Source of the DNA: an uncultured Lachnospiraceae bacterium | GTDB taxonomy: Bacteria > Bacillota > Clostridia > Lachnospirales > Lachnospiraceae | DNA: 27,840 bases | Assembly: GCA_910585075.1 (NCBI GenBank) | Contig: CAJUED010000052.1 | Location: 1 to 27,840, forward strand | Reading direction: 5' to 3' | Shown: piece by piece, positions 1 through 7,690 of the stretch | Numbering within the stretch: the first letter of the stretch is position 1 | How the letters are laid out: each line of letters begins with the position of its first letter | Notes under the pieces: model-generated | Databases searched by the model: none | Told to the model about the DNA's origin: nothing | What the model saw: only the letters and a program-made list of their open reading frames with translations | Made by a program: the position numbers and the translations under genes

Positions 1-53
1 TATATATTAATTCTTTCAGATGAAGTACAACAATTTTGGTTTTGGAGCTCATA

Positions 54-110
54 GGCTATCCCCGTTACGTTCTTTTTATCATATTATTATGAAGGGCGGG
101 GATTTATGCC
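54..110. repeat. Imperfect inverted repeat in AT-rich flank
   Basis: GGC-TATCCCCG at 54-64 faces CGGGGAT (97-103) and GCC (108-110), with a nested TCATA/TATGA hairpin at 79-92. No gene is visible in bases 1-277. This fold-back, a dispersed repeat (134-176) and a terminator hairpin (179-204) are all I can see there. The role is unknown; it may be the terminator or leader of a gene to the left of the window. Confidence 0.35.
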
Positions 111-133
111 ATGTTGAAGGAGAAACTTTGTAA

Positions 134-176
134 ATATCAAACACCGCCACGCTTCGCGAGTCGGCTTATTGAATAA
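134..176 (+). repeat. Dispersed 40-bp repeat, copy A
   Basis: This copy contains the core CACGCTTCGCGAGTC preceded by ATCAAACACCGC and followed by GGCTTATTGAATA. The same order of sequence blocks is seen at 12197, 13900 (minus), 16331 (minus) and 26622. Its 3' edge touches the hairpin at 179-204. Read on the minus strand, the repeat's TTATTC edge supplies the T-rich tail of the abi terminator. Confidence 0.7.
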
Positions 177-178
177 AA

Positions 179-204
179 AGAGAGCCGGATTACGCCGACT
201 CTCT
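179..204 (-). terminator. Probable terminator of the abi gene
   Basis: AGAGAGCCGG (179-188) pairs with CCGACTCTCT (195-204), with one C-A mismatch and a 6-nt loop. On the minus strand the hairpin is followed by CTTTTTATTC. It lies about 75 nt beyond the stop codon of the minus-strand abi gene. Confidence 0.6.
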
Positions 205-277
205 CAAGTATGCATCCGCAAATACATACCCCAATTAATACCTATACTATACATCAAGAACTGAAAAAATGCAAATT

Positions 278-1258
278 TTATATAAAATTTTTCAAAATGT
301 TCATTCGTGCGGATAAATCAGGATGGATTACAATTGCTGCAACATTAGAATTGACAGTCTGTTTGTAATTATTTGTTATTTTCTCAAATTCCCGTATGAA
401 AGCCTTTATTTCTGTCCTGGAAACTTTGAGCAATTTCATATAATAGCACATAAGTATAACATAATCACCTATAGTTTTGAAATTTACATATGGGAGACCG
501 ATTTCAAGTTTCAGACACTGCCGCATTGCATTATTCGGATCAATATTGCGAAATCTGGTGTCGAATACCACTGCATTGTGTGCAATTGCATTTCGCAAGT
601 CTTTGAGGGTGTAAATATATTTGTATATTAATTGCCTGTCGGTATCACAGGATATATTCAATCCTAAACGCCGGGAAATATCATCCCGGACATTATATGT
701 AAGACATGATAATAAATATCCGAAATCTCCCATTGTCATAATCTCAAATAAAGCCCATACAGGTACATCCGAATAACCTACATTATTATAAAAATGAGTT
801 ATTCTTGGATTATTTTTCTTATAAGCATATGCAAGATTTGCCTGAATAGAATTCTGCAAGTTCAGCTTGTTTTGCTGCATTTTTCTTTTTTGTTCCGTAG
901 TTGCATGTGCAGGCGCATTATTGTATCCACTGACCAACTTATCATATATATCCTGAATAGATTCCGAATTTGCATTTGTTAGTATACTTTCCAATGCGAT
1001 ATTTTTTACAGCAGTTTCAATGTACATCATTTTTCCATACAGTAATGCTTTCAAATCGGAATCATACTGAATGGTTGCATACACTTCATTGTAAGAAACA
1101 AATGGTAACCGTCTCTGGGAATTCTCGAAGAAACGGTATCCTTTATATCCATGAAAATATCCTGTATTTATGAGCTGTTGCTTTTGCTTACAACCTTTGA
1201 TTGCAATTCCACTGTCACGAAGATGCCGCATTAAAGCATCTGTGGTTTTATAACTCAT
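278..1258 (-). CDS. Abi family (Abi_2/AbiD-AbiF type) HEPN protein
   Basis: This is a 326-residue protein of the abortive-infection Abi_2 family, toxin-like proteins that limit phage spread, usually as HEPN ribonucleases. The N-terminal part has the family pattern of a GYF.GYK..RFF segment followed by Y..D..LK.LL and an IE.A.KN helix. A conserved PVWALFEIMTMGDFGYLL segment comes next. Near residues 222-227 is RNAIAH, a good RX4H HEPN catalytic motif. The start was set at 1258 because AGGAG lies six bases upstream; a longer frame to 1297 has no ribosome site. The gene is clearly more AT-rich than glnA next door and stands alone on its strand, which suggests acquisition by transfer. No partner antitoxin is visible, so it looks like a one-gene system. 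Phage defence itself is inference from the family. Confidence 0.8.
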   Translation of the reverse strand: MSYKTTDALMRHLRDSGIAIKGCKQKQQLINTGYFHGYKGYRFFENSQRRLPFVSYNEVYATIQYDSDLKALLYGKMMYIETAVKNIALESILTNANSESIQDIYDKLVSGYNNAPAHATTEQKRKMQQNKLNLQNSIQANLAYAYKKNNPRITHFYNNVGYSDVPVWALFEIMTMGDFGYLLSCLTYNVRDDISRRLGLNISCDTDRQLIYKYIYTLKDLRNAIAHNAVVFDTRFRNIDPNNAMRQCLKLEIGLPYVNFKTIGDYVILMCYYMKLLKVSRTEIKAFIREFEKITNNYKQTVNSNVAAIVIHPDLSARMNILKNFI

Positions 1259-1394
1259 AGGCGTCTCCTGTTGTTTATTCCCGCGGTAATGTGTCAAATG
1301 TGTGCTTATTAAGAGCTTTGGGGCTTATAGAATTACGATGAATGTTGCGAGGGGCGCCCCGGTTGCTTACAACTGGGGGCTGACTCATACTGCT

Positions 1395-1423
1395 ATTATA
1401 ATGTGATTTGCCGGAAAAAACAA
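1395..1423 (-). promoter_or_regulatory. Promoter of the abi gene
   Basis: On the minus strand TTGTTT (1423-1418), a 17-bp spacer and TATAAT (1400-1395) fit a sigma-A promoter. The predicted start near 1388 would give a leader of about 130 nt, which includes the palindrome GGGGCGCCCC at 1351-1360. Together with the glnA leader this accounts for the 350-bp gap 1259-1608. Confidence 0.6.
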
Positions 1424-1454
1424 GGCAGGCCAATGTTTTAGAGTTACTTGCCTA

Positions 1455-1484
1455 TTGACAAAAGTGCAAAGAGCCTGTTATCAT
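1455..1484 (+). promoter_or_regulatory. Likely main glnA promoter
   Basis: TTGACA (1455-1460), an 18-bp spacer and an extended -10 TGTTATCAT (1476-1484) form a strong sigma-A promoter. The start would be near 1491, right at the first leader hairpin. A second extended -10, TGATATAAT at 1555-1563, lies after the putative terminator but has no good -35 box. It could give basal, attenuator-independent transcription. Confidence 0.6.
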
Positions 1485-1489
1485 GATAC

Positions 1490-1547
1490 GGAACAAAGGC
1501 GTTCTTATAACAGTGGGCACGAACCGCTGGTATAGGGGCGTTTTTTT
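1490..1547 (+). promoter_or_regulatory. Putative ANTAR-type antitermination leader of glnA
   Basis: The first hairpin is GGAAC-AAAGGC-GTTCT (1490-1505). Its six-base loop has A at position 1 and G at position 4, the hallmark of RNAs bound by ANTAR proteins. A second hairpin follows five bases later: CAGTGG/CCGCTG (1511-1529). Its loop has G at position 4 in the hexaloop register but C instead of A at position 1. Bases 1519-1541 can instead form a bulged stem (CT/AG, CC/GG, ACG/CGT) followed by seven Ts (1541-1547), a possible terminator that excludes the second hairpin. The ANTAR protein gene at 3114 is the obvious partner. The second hairpin is imperfect, so this is a candidate only. Confidence 0.5.
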
Positions 1548-1608
1548 ACTTATATGATATAATACACTCAAAAATTTAGAATTTAAAATTGAGAAAGGGA
1601 TAAATGCT

Positions 1609-2943
1609 ATGAGAAAGAGTTTTTCAAAAGAAGATATTATGGCCCTTGTAAGGGATGAGGATGTGGAGTTTATCAGGCTGCAATTTACGGATATGTTTGG
1701 AAGCCTTAAAAATGTGGCAATCACAGCCAGCCAGCTGGAAAAGGCATTGGACAACAAGTGTATGTTTGATGGCTCCTCCATTGAGGGTTTTGCCCGGATT
1801 GAGGAGTCGGATATGTATCTGTATCCGGATCTTAATACAATGGAAATTTTCCCATGGAGACCCCAGCAGGGCAAGGTTGCAAGGCTGATCTGCGATGTGT
1901 ACCGCCCGGACGGGAGGCCCTTTGAAGGGGACCCCAGATACATCTTAAAGTGCGCCGTGAAAGAAGCGGAAGATATGGGATACAAGTTCGAGGTGGGGCC
2001 GGAGTGTGAGTTTTTCTTATTCCACACGGACGAAAACGGTATGCCCACAACCCTTACCCACGAGAAGGCAGGTTATTTTGACCTAGGGCCTTTGGACTTA
2101 GGGGAAAATGCAAGGCGGGATATGGTGCTGACCCTGGAGGATATGGGATTCGTGGTGGAAGCCTCCCATCATGAGGTGGCTCCTGCCCAGCATGAGATTG
2201 ATTTTAAATATGACGAAGCACTGGCTACGGCGGACAATATCATGACCTTTAAGCTGGCCGTTAAGACCATTGCCAAGCGGCATGGGCTTCATGCAACCTT
2301 TATGCCCAAGCCCAAGTATGGCGTGAACGGTTCGGGTATGCATATCAATATGTCTCTGTCAAAAGGCGGCAAAAACATATTTGACGACCCTTCTGATAAG
2401 CTGGGTTTAAGCAAGGAGGCTTACTGGTTTATCGGCGGTATCATGAAGCACATGAAGGGGATGACGGCAATCACCAATCCTCTTGTAAATTCCTATAAGA
2501 GACTGGTGCCCGGCTATGAAGCGCCGGTTTATATTGCATGGAGCGCCACCAACAGAAGTCCTCTGATCCGCATCCCAGCGGTAAGGGGAGAGGGAACCAG
2601 AATCGAGCTGCGCTGTCCGGATCCGTCCGCAAATCCTTATCTGGCTCTGGCAGTGTGCCTTAAGGCCGGTCTGGACGGCATTATAAATAAAATTGACCCG
2701 CCGGCAAGCGTGGATTGCAATATTTTTGCAATGTCGAAGGCGGAAAAGAAGGAGCTTGGCATTGAGGCCATTCCGGGCACATTGATTGAGGCAGTGTATG
2801 CACTTGAGGCAGATGAGTTTGTCCAGGAGACTTTAGGCAGGCATGTATCGGAAAAATATATTGAGGCCAAGAAGGCGGAATGGTCAGATTACCGTTCACA
2901 GGTTACGTATTGGGAGATTAATCAGTATTTGAACCAATTTTAA
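1609..2943 (+). CDS. glnA: Glutamine synthetase, type I (alpha subtype)
   Basis: This enzyme makes glutamine from glutamate, ammonia and ATP in the cytoplasm as a dodecamer. The protein is 444 residues, the normal length for the GSI-alpha group. Visible hallmarks are MFDGSSIEGF near residue 52, the metal-site segment VGPECEFFLF, the ATP-site segment HINMSL, the flap region NPLVNSYKRLVPGYEAP, and NRSPLIRIP. The tyrosine adenylylation segment of GSI-beta enzymes (NLYDLPPEE) is absent, so control is probably by feedback inhibition and expression. Arg63 in GFARIEES matches the arginine used for glutamine feedback in Bacillus-type enzymes. The start is supported by an AGAAAGGG ribosome site. An ANTAR regulator lies 170 bp downstream, as in clostridial glnA-glnR loci. 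Confidence 0.97.
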   Translation: MRKSFSKEDIMALVRDEDVEFIRLQFTDMFGSLKNVAITASQLEKALDNKCMFDGSSIEGFARIEESDMYLYPDLNTMEIFPWRPQQGKVARLICDVYRPDGRPFEGDPRYILKCAVKEAEDMGYKFEVGPECEFFLFHTDENGMPTTLTHEKAGYFDLGPLDLGENARRDMVLTLEDMGFVVEASHHEVAPAQHEIDFKYDEALATADNIMTFKLAVKTIAKRHGLHATFMPKPKYGVNGSGMHINMSLSKGGKNIFDDPSDKLGLSKEAYWFIGGIMKHMKGMTAITNPLVNSYKRLVPGYEAPVYIAWSATNRSPLIRIPAVRGEGTRIELRCPDPSANPYLALAVCLKAGLDGIINKIDPPASVDCNIFAMSKAEKKELGIEAIPGTLIEAVYALEADEFVQETLGRHVSEKYIEAKKAEWSDYRSQVTYWEINQYLNQF

Positions 2944-3113
2944 AAAGCTTTTGCATGGAACTTTAATTGGATGAGTGGGCGTTTTTCATTCAACAGGCCG
3001 ATCCGGGAAGAAAGGTAGAGCTTGATTCCGACTTAAAACACGGGAAAACGGCATATGGAAGCCTGGATTGAAAGCATGGCATATGACAGAGTTTAAGGCA
3101 AGGAGGTGTGCAC

Positions 3114-3662
3114 ATGACCAGTGTGATTGTAGCCCTCCCTAAAATAGAGGATGCTAAAAATATAAAAAATGTTCTGGTCAGGAATGGAATCCCGGTGGCC
3201 GGGGCATGTACAACAGGTGCACAGGTACTTGCGCTGACAGACAGTTTAAACGATGGCATCATTATTTGCGGGTACAAAATGACAGATATGATTTATGCTC
3301 AGCTTCGGGAATACCTTCCCTCTGACTTCGAGATACTTGTGCTGGCTTCCAGACAGGTTATAAGTGGGGGCATGGTGGAAGGTGACGTTATGTGTCTGGC
3401 CATGCCGCTGAAGGTTCACGAGCTGATTGGTACGGTTGATATGATGGTTCAGGCGGCGGAGCGAAGGAAAAGGAAGAAAAAGGCAGTGCCCAGAGAGCGG
3501 AATACCCAGGAGGTGAAGATTATCAGGGAGGCAAAGGAGGTTTTGATGGGGCGTAATCATATGACGGAGGAGGAAGCCCACAGATACATACAAAAGTGCA
3601 GTATGGATAGTGGTACTAATATGGTGGAGACAGCGCAGATGGTTTTGCGGATGATGAAGTAG
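3114..3662 (+). CDS. ANTAR-domain response regulator (GlnR/NasT-like)
   Basis: This is a 182-residue two-domain protein. The N-terminal ~120 residues look like a degenerate receiver domain (TSVIVALPKIEDAKNIKNVL). A basic linker RRKRKKK follows, then a C-terminal ANTAR helix bundle of about 55 residues (REAKEVLMGRNHMTEEEAHR, then a second helix ending VLRMMK). ANTAR domains bind paired hexaloop hairpins in nascent RNA and prevent termination. The usual phospho-acceptor aspartate is not obvious; the likely position reads DGIIICGYKM, so activation may not be by phosphorylation. The start was set at 3114 because AAGGAGG ends seven bases upstream; a GTG at 3108 is too close. Its place after glnA suggests nitrogen control, with the glnA leader as a candidate target. 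Confidence 0.85.
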   Translation: MTSVIVALPKIEDAKNIKNVLVRNGIPVAGACTTGAQVLALTDSLNDGIIICGYKMTDMIYAQLREYLPSDFEILVLASRQVISGGMVEGDVMCLAMPLKVHELIGTVDMMVQAAERRKRKKKAVPRERNTQEVKIIREAKEVLMGRNHMTEEEAHRYIQKCSMDSGTNMVETAQMVLRMMK

Positions 3663-3667
3663 TGGTA

Positions 3668-3804
3668 ATAGTTCAGCCCAGGACTTTGCACTTGCTGCAA
3701 AGTCTGTAAGAAAGCGTGGCGGCCTCAAAAATCCAGCTCCTTTGCCGTAGGCAAACTTTTAAATGAGCCGGATTTCGTAACTATGAAGCTGAAGGCTGAA
3801 TAGT
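3668..3804. repeat. Fold-back interspersed element, copy 1
   Basis: The ends TCAGCC (3673-3678) and GGCTGA (3794-3799) are inverted, and each is flanked by the direct repeat ATAGT (3668-3672, 3800-3804). Inside are a perfect 9-bp hairpin GACTTTGCA/TGCAAAGTC (3682-3704) and a second arm, AAATCC (3729-3734) with GGATTT (3770-3775), enclosing TTTGCC-GTA-GGCAAA (3741-3755). A shorter relative lies at 12865-12930. It fills the gap between the ANTAR gene and the dehydrogenase. The first hairpin may also act as a 3' end for the glnA region, although no T-run follows it. Confidence 0.6.
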
Positions 3805-3908
3805 TATGTAGTGGGAAAAGAACCCGATATGTTGCTTGAAGCCGGAGCTTTGGTGTGGTATGATTTTTAGTAATGATTATAAAATGCCGAAGTCTGAAAG
3901 GAGGCAAC

Positions 3909-4940
3909 ATGAAGGGTTCATTTTTTTTAGGGGCTAGTGCGAGTCCTGAATTTGAAATTCGTGAAATGGAAATAGGAGAATTAGGGGACACGGATGTTCT
4001 GGTGCGCAGCAAAGCCTGCGGTATCTGTGGAACGGACGTACATATTTACAAGGGGGAGGCCGGTTCGGCTGAGGTGACACCTCCGGTTGTGTTAGGGCAC
4101 GAGTTTGCCGGTGTTGTGGAGAAGGTTGGAGCTAAGGTGACCAAGGTAAAGGTGGGCGACCATGTGGCTATGGATCCGAATATGTACTGCGGTAAATGTA
4201 TGCCCTGCCGTATGGGACATAAGCAGAATTGTGAGCATCTTTATGCACTTGGGGTGAATACCAACGGTGGATTTGCAGAGTACACGGTATGTCCGGAGGA
4301 GCAGTGTTTCCAGGTGAATAAGGACATTGACTTTGATGTGGCCGCTATGGCGGAGCCTCTTGCCTGCGTGCTTCATGGCATTGATTTGGCGGGTATTCAG
4401 CCGGGGCAGAATGTGTGCGTGATCGGCGGCGGTACCATCGGTCTTTTGATGGTGCAGATGGCAAGAATCTGCGGTGCATCCAAGGTTATTTTAAGTGAGC
4501 CTGTGGAAAAGCGGCGTCAGATTGGACTTGAGGTGGGGGCTGATGCGGCTATAGACCCTATTCATGAGAATCTGGAAGAAAGAATCAGGGAAGTTCTGGG
4601 CGAGGGTATCATGGATGTGGTGATTGAGTGCGTGGGAAATCCGGGCGCAGCCAAGCAGGCAATCCAAATAGCAGGGCTGGGGGCAACCATTTTGTTTTTT
4701 AGCGTACCTCGGGTGGATGCTACTGTGGAACTTCCACTGTTTGATGTATACAAGAAGGAGCTGAAAATAGTAGGCTCCATGATTAACCCGGATACCCATC
4801 AGAGAGCGGTAAATTTAATCAATTCCGGCAGGCTTGAAATTAAGAAGCTGATTACTCACAGCTATGATTTAGAGCATTTGGAGGATGGTATCAAGATGCA
4901 GATGAGCAGCGAGTCCATCAAAGTGGTAGTGCATCCATAA
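3909..4940 (+). CDS. Zinc-dependent medium-chain alcohol/polyol dehydrogenase
   Basis: This 343-residue protein belongs to the medium-chain dehydrogenase family (sorbitol, threonine or butanediol dehydrogenase-like) and oxidises a secondary alcohol with a nicotinamide cofactor. Catalytic zinc ligands are Cys37 (KACGICGTDVH), His64-Glu65 (GHEFAG) and Glu149 (AEPLACVLHG). The structural zinc lobe has Cys94, Cys97, Cys100 and Cys108. The Rossmann motif GGGTIG is at 173-178, and an acidic residue after the second strand (LSEP) favours NAD. The start follows AAAGGAGG by five bases. The exact substrate cannot be read from the sequence. It seems to be a single gene, separated from the next by a structured 190-bp gap. 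Confidence 0.9.
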   Translation: MKGSFFLGASASPEFEIREMEIGELGDTDVLVRSKACGICGTDVHIYKGEAGSAEVTPPVVLGHEFAGVVEKVGAKVTKVKVGDHVAMDPNMYCGKCMPCRMGHKQNCEHLYALGVNTNGGFAEYTVCPEEQCFQVNKDIDFDVAAMAEPLACVLHGIDLAGIQPGQNVCVIGGGTIGLLMVQMARICGASKVILSEPVEKRRQIGLEVGADAAIDPIHENLEERIREVLGEGIMDVVIECVGNPGAAKQAIQIAGLGATILFFSVPRVDATVELPLFDVYKKELKIVGSMINPDTHQRAVNLINSGRLEIKKLITHSYDLEHLEDGIKMQMSSESIKVVVHP

Positions 4941-4997
4941 GCACAAAAAATCTTTGGGCGTGAAGCGCGGTTTTAAGTGCATTATATTATCTACACT

Positions 4998-5101
4998 CGC
5001 AAACCCGCGCTGGCGCGCTCTTTGTCCGATTTCATCGGACGTTTGCTCGTTAATTCCGCAGGAAAAACAAATGCCTGCTTCGCAGTCGCTTGTTTTTCCT
5101 G
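4998..5101. repeat. Structured intergenic element before the GH3 gene
   Basis: GCAAAC (4998-5003) pairs with GTTTGC (5041-5046) around two inner stems: GCGC-TG-GCGC (5006-5015) and GTCCGAT-TTC-ATCGGAC (5024-5040). A separate perfect 12-bp stem CAGGAAAAACAA/TTGTTTTTCCTG (5059-5070, 5090-5101) follows, with an inner CTGC-TTC-GCAG. The whole precedes the GH3 start by about 30 bases. It could be an interspersed repeat, a terminator or a leader structure. I do not recognise a known riboswitch. Confidence 0.5.
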
Positions 5102-5133
5102 TGCGACTATTATATAGAAGGGAGATTTCTAAC

Positions 5134-7560
5134 ATGAAGAAATGGGCAAGAAGCCGTTTTCAGCCGGGGGTTGGATTAGGCGAAAACGGGACAAGAGTGA
5201 CAGCGTCAAAGGAGCATATTGACCTGTCAAAGCAGGCAGCGAAGGAGGGCATGGTTCTTTTAAAGAATGAGCAGAATGTTCTGCCCCTTGCAAAGGGCAG
5301 CAGGGTGGCTCTCTTTGGAAAAGGTACTTTTGATTATGTGAAGGGCGGCGGAGGAAGCGGAGATGTGACCGTATCCTATATCCGGAATTTTTACGAAGGC
5401 CTTTCCATGCAGAAGGACTGTGTTGAAATTTTCGACAAGACTGCGGACTTTTACAAAAAAGAAGTGGAAAAGCAGTATGCAGAAGGCATGGAGCCCGGAC
5501 TCACCATAGAGCCGGAGCTGCCGGATGAGCTGGTGGCAGCAGCGCAGCGCTTTACGGACACTGCAATCATTTCCATCAGCCGTTACTCAGGCGAGGGCTG
5601 GGACCGCAAGGCCTACAAGGGAGAAAAGATTGACCTTAAGGGTGAAGGCGAGGACATGGTGGAGAAGTCCGAAAAGGTTTTCGAGGATGGAGATTTCTAT
5701 CTGACCGCAGCGGAGAAAACTATGGTGGAAAAGGTAAAGAAAGCCTTCCGTAAAGTTGTGGTTGTAATGAATGTAGGCGGTATGGTGGATACGGAATGGT
5801 TCCACGAAGACGACAGGATTCAGTCCGTGCTGATGGCATGGCAGGGTGGTATAGAAGGCGGCCTGGCGGCAGCAGAGCTTATTGTGGGCAAGGGAAGTCC
5901 CTCCGGTAAGCTTTCGGATACTTTTGCCAAGGAGCTCTCAGATTATCCTTCCACGGAAAATTTCCATGAATCTCAGGATTATATTGATTATATTGAAGAT
6001 ATTTATGTAGGGTATCGTTATTTTGAGACAGTACCGGGCAAAAAGGAGCGGGTAAACTATCCCTTCGGCTTTGGCCTGTCCTATACAAGTTTTGCTCTTT
6101 CCGCTCCCGAAGTGACCATGAAGGGTGATGCTCCTGCGGATGGCTGCATTACAGTGGAGACCACCGTGTGCAATACGGGAAAACGGGAAGGCAGAGAAGT
6201 GGTACAGGTTTACTACAGCGCTCCTCAGGGCAAGCTGGGCAAACCGGCCCGGGTGCTTGCGGGATATCAGAAGACAAGAGTGCTTCAGCCTGGTGAGAGC
6301 CAGAGTGTGTTCATTTCCTTTAAAGTTAAAGATATGGCAAGCTATGACGACCTTGGAAAGGTGGTAAAGTCCGCATGGGTACTGGAAAAGGGAGATTATC
6401 ATTTCCATGTAGGTACTTCTGTGAGAGACACTGTGGAAGCGGGTTATGTATATAGTTTGAGTGAGGATACGGTAACAGAGCAGCTTTCCGCAAAGATGGT
6501 ACCTACTTCCTTGAAGAAACGTATGCTGGCGGACGGCAGCTTCGAGGAGCTTCCTCTTACGACGCCAAACGACCCGGATGAGAGTATTTTTGAAAAGCAG
6601 AAAGCGGGTTCCGCAGTCTATATGATGCCGGCGGAAAAGCCAAGGGCACCTTATTTCAGGAGAGAAGAAACCGAGCAACCGCAGCTTTTGGATGTTTGTG
6701 AAGGAAAAATCACATTAGATGCCTTCGTGGCTGCCCTTCCTGACAAAGAACTGGCGGAGCTTTTGGGTGGTCAGCCTAATCTGGGTGTGGCAAACACCTT
6801 TGGATTTGGCAATCTGGCTGAGTATGGGGTTCCCAATATTATGACTGCGGACGGCCCTGCGGGACTGCGTATCATGGAGGAGTGCGGCGTCTGCACAACA
6901 GCATGGCCCTGCGCTACTCTCCTTGCCTGCACCTGGGATACGGAAGTGACAGAGAAGATAGGTGTTGCATCCGGTGAGGAAGTGAAGGAGAACAATATAG
7001 CCGTTTGGCTTGCTCCGGCAATTAACATCCATAGAAGTCCTCTCTGCGGCAGGAACTTTGAGTACTATTCGGAAGATCCCCTCCTTGCGGCAAAACAGGC
7101 GGGCGCTTTGGTTCAGGGAGTTCAATCCAACCATATCGCCACCAGCGTGAAGCATTTCGCGCTGAACAATAAGGAGACCAACCGAAAGGATTCCGATTCA
7201 AGGGCTTCCGAGCGGGCTATCCGTGAGATATATCTGAAAGCCTTTGAAATCATTGTGAAGGAGACACAGCCCTGGACAATTATGTCCTCCTACAATATCA
7301 TCAACGGACACAGAGCCAGCGAGAACAAAGACCTGCTCACCGGAATTCTCCGTGATGAATGGGGATTTGAAGGCATGGTTACCACAGACTGGTGGACCTA
7401 TGGAGAGCATTACAAGGAAGTGAAGGCCGGAAACGACATGAAGATGGCCTGCGGTTATCCGGAAAAACTTCTGGAAGCTAAGGAAAAAGGCGTTCTTACC
7501 AGAGAAGAAATGGAAATCTGCGGGAAGCGGATTCTGGAGTTGATTCTTAAGGTGGATTAA
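5134..7560 (+). CDS. Glycoside hydrolase family 3 beta-glucosidase, permuted domain order
   Basis: This 808-residue retaining GH3 enzyme has its domains in the inverted order known from Butyrivibrio and Ruminococcus beta-glucosidases. The (alpha/beta)6 domain comes first (about 20-330), then a fibronectin-III-like domain (about 350-470), then the TIM-barrel-like domain (about 580-808). The probable acid/base is Glu154 in ISRYSGEGWDRK. The probable nucleophile is Asp752 in GMVTTDWW. Substrate-site motifs TADGPAGLR, GRNFEYYSEDP and KHFALNNKE are present. No signal peptide is seen, so it is probably cytoplasmic and acts on imported beta-glucosides. The start was chosen at 5134 after GAAGGGAG; an open upstream frame from 4954 runs through the structured element and is not protein-like. 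Confidence 0.93.
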   Translation: MKKWARSRFQPGVGLGENGTRVTASKEHIDLSKQAAKEGMVLLKNEQNVLPLAKGSRVALFGKGTFDYVKGGGGSGDVTVSYIRNFYEGLSMQKDCVEIFDKTADFYKKEVEKQYAEGMEPGLTIEPELPDELVAAAQRFTDTAIISISRYSGEGWDRKAYKGEKIDLKGEGEDMVEKSEKVFEDGDFYLTAAEKTMVEKVKKAFRKVVVVMNVGGMVDTEWFHEDDRIQSVLMAWQGGIEGGLAAAELIVGKGSPSGKLSDTFAKELSDYPSTENFHESQDYIDYIEDIYVGYRYFETVPGKKERVNYPFGFGLSYTSFALSAPEVTMKGDAPADGCITVETTVCNTGKREGREVVQVYYSAPQGKLGKPARVLAGYQKTRVLQPGESQSVFISFKVKDMASYDDLGKVVKSAWVLEKGDYHFHVGTSVRDTVEAGYVYSLSEDTVTEQLSAKMVPTSLKKRMLADGSFEELPLTTPNDPDESIFEKQKAGSAVYMMPAEKPRAPYFRREETEQPQLLDVCEGKITLDAFVAALPDKELAELLGGQPNLGVANTFGFGNLAEYGVPNIMTADGPAGLRIMEECGVCTTAWPCATLLACTWDTEVTEKIGVASGEEVKENNIAVWLAPAINIHRSPLCGRNFEYYSEDPLLAAKQAGALVQGVQSNHIATSVKHFALNNKETNRKDSDSRASERAIREIYLKAFEIIVKETQPWTIMSSYNIINGHRASENKDLLTGILRDEWGFEGMVTTDWWTYGEHYKEVKAGNDMKMACGYPEKLLEAKEKGVLTREEMEICGKRILELILKVD

Positions 7561-7690
7561 GAAAACGTGACGGAAATAATTTGATGGGATTTGATGCGGA
7601 CACCGGTTCAGTTTATCTGGGCCGGTATCTGCTTATGAAGGATGGCGTTTCGGATATGCGCAAAAAAGCAGCGCAGAAATGGGGTGGAAA

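Noticed and set aside
1518..1523. Second glnA leader loop as a fully canonical ANTAR hexaloop
   Set aside because: In the hexaloop register the first base is C, not A, and the better stem gives a seven-base loop; kept only as an imperfect second hairpin.
3713..3729. GAAAGCGTGGCGGC as another copy of the 40-bp repeat
   Set aside because: Only about 12 bases agree and the flanking blocks are absent; it lies inside the fold-back element.
4954..5133. In-frame upstream extension of the GH3 protein by 60 residues
   Set aside because: The stretch is a set of perfect inverted repeats, has no ribosome site at its ATG, and its translation is unlike GH3 N-termini; ATG 5134 with GAAGGGAG is better.
5938..6678. 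246-codon minus-strand frame inside the GH3 gene
   Set aside because: Translation resembles no family and overlaps a well-supported catalytic gene.
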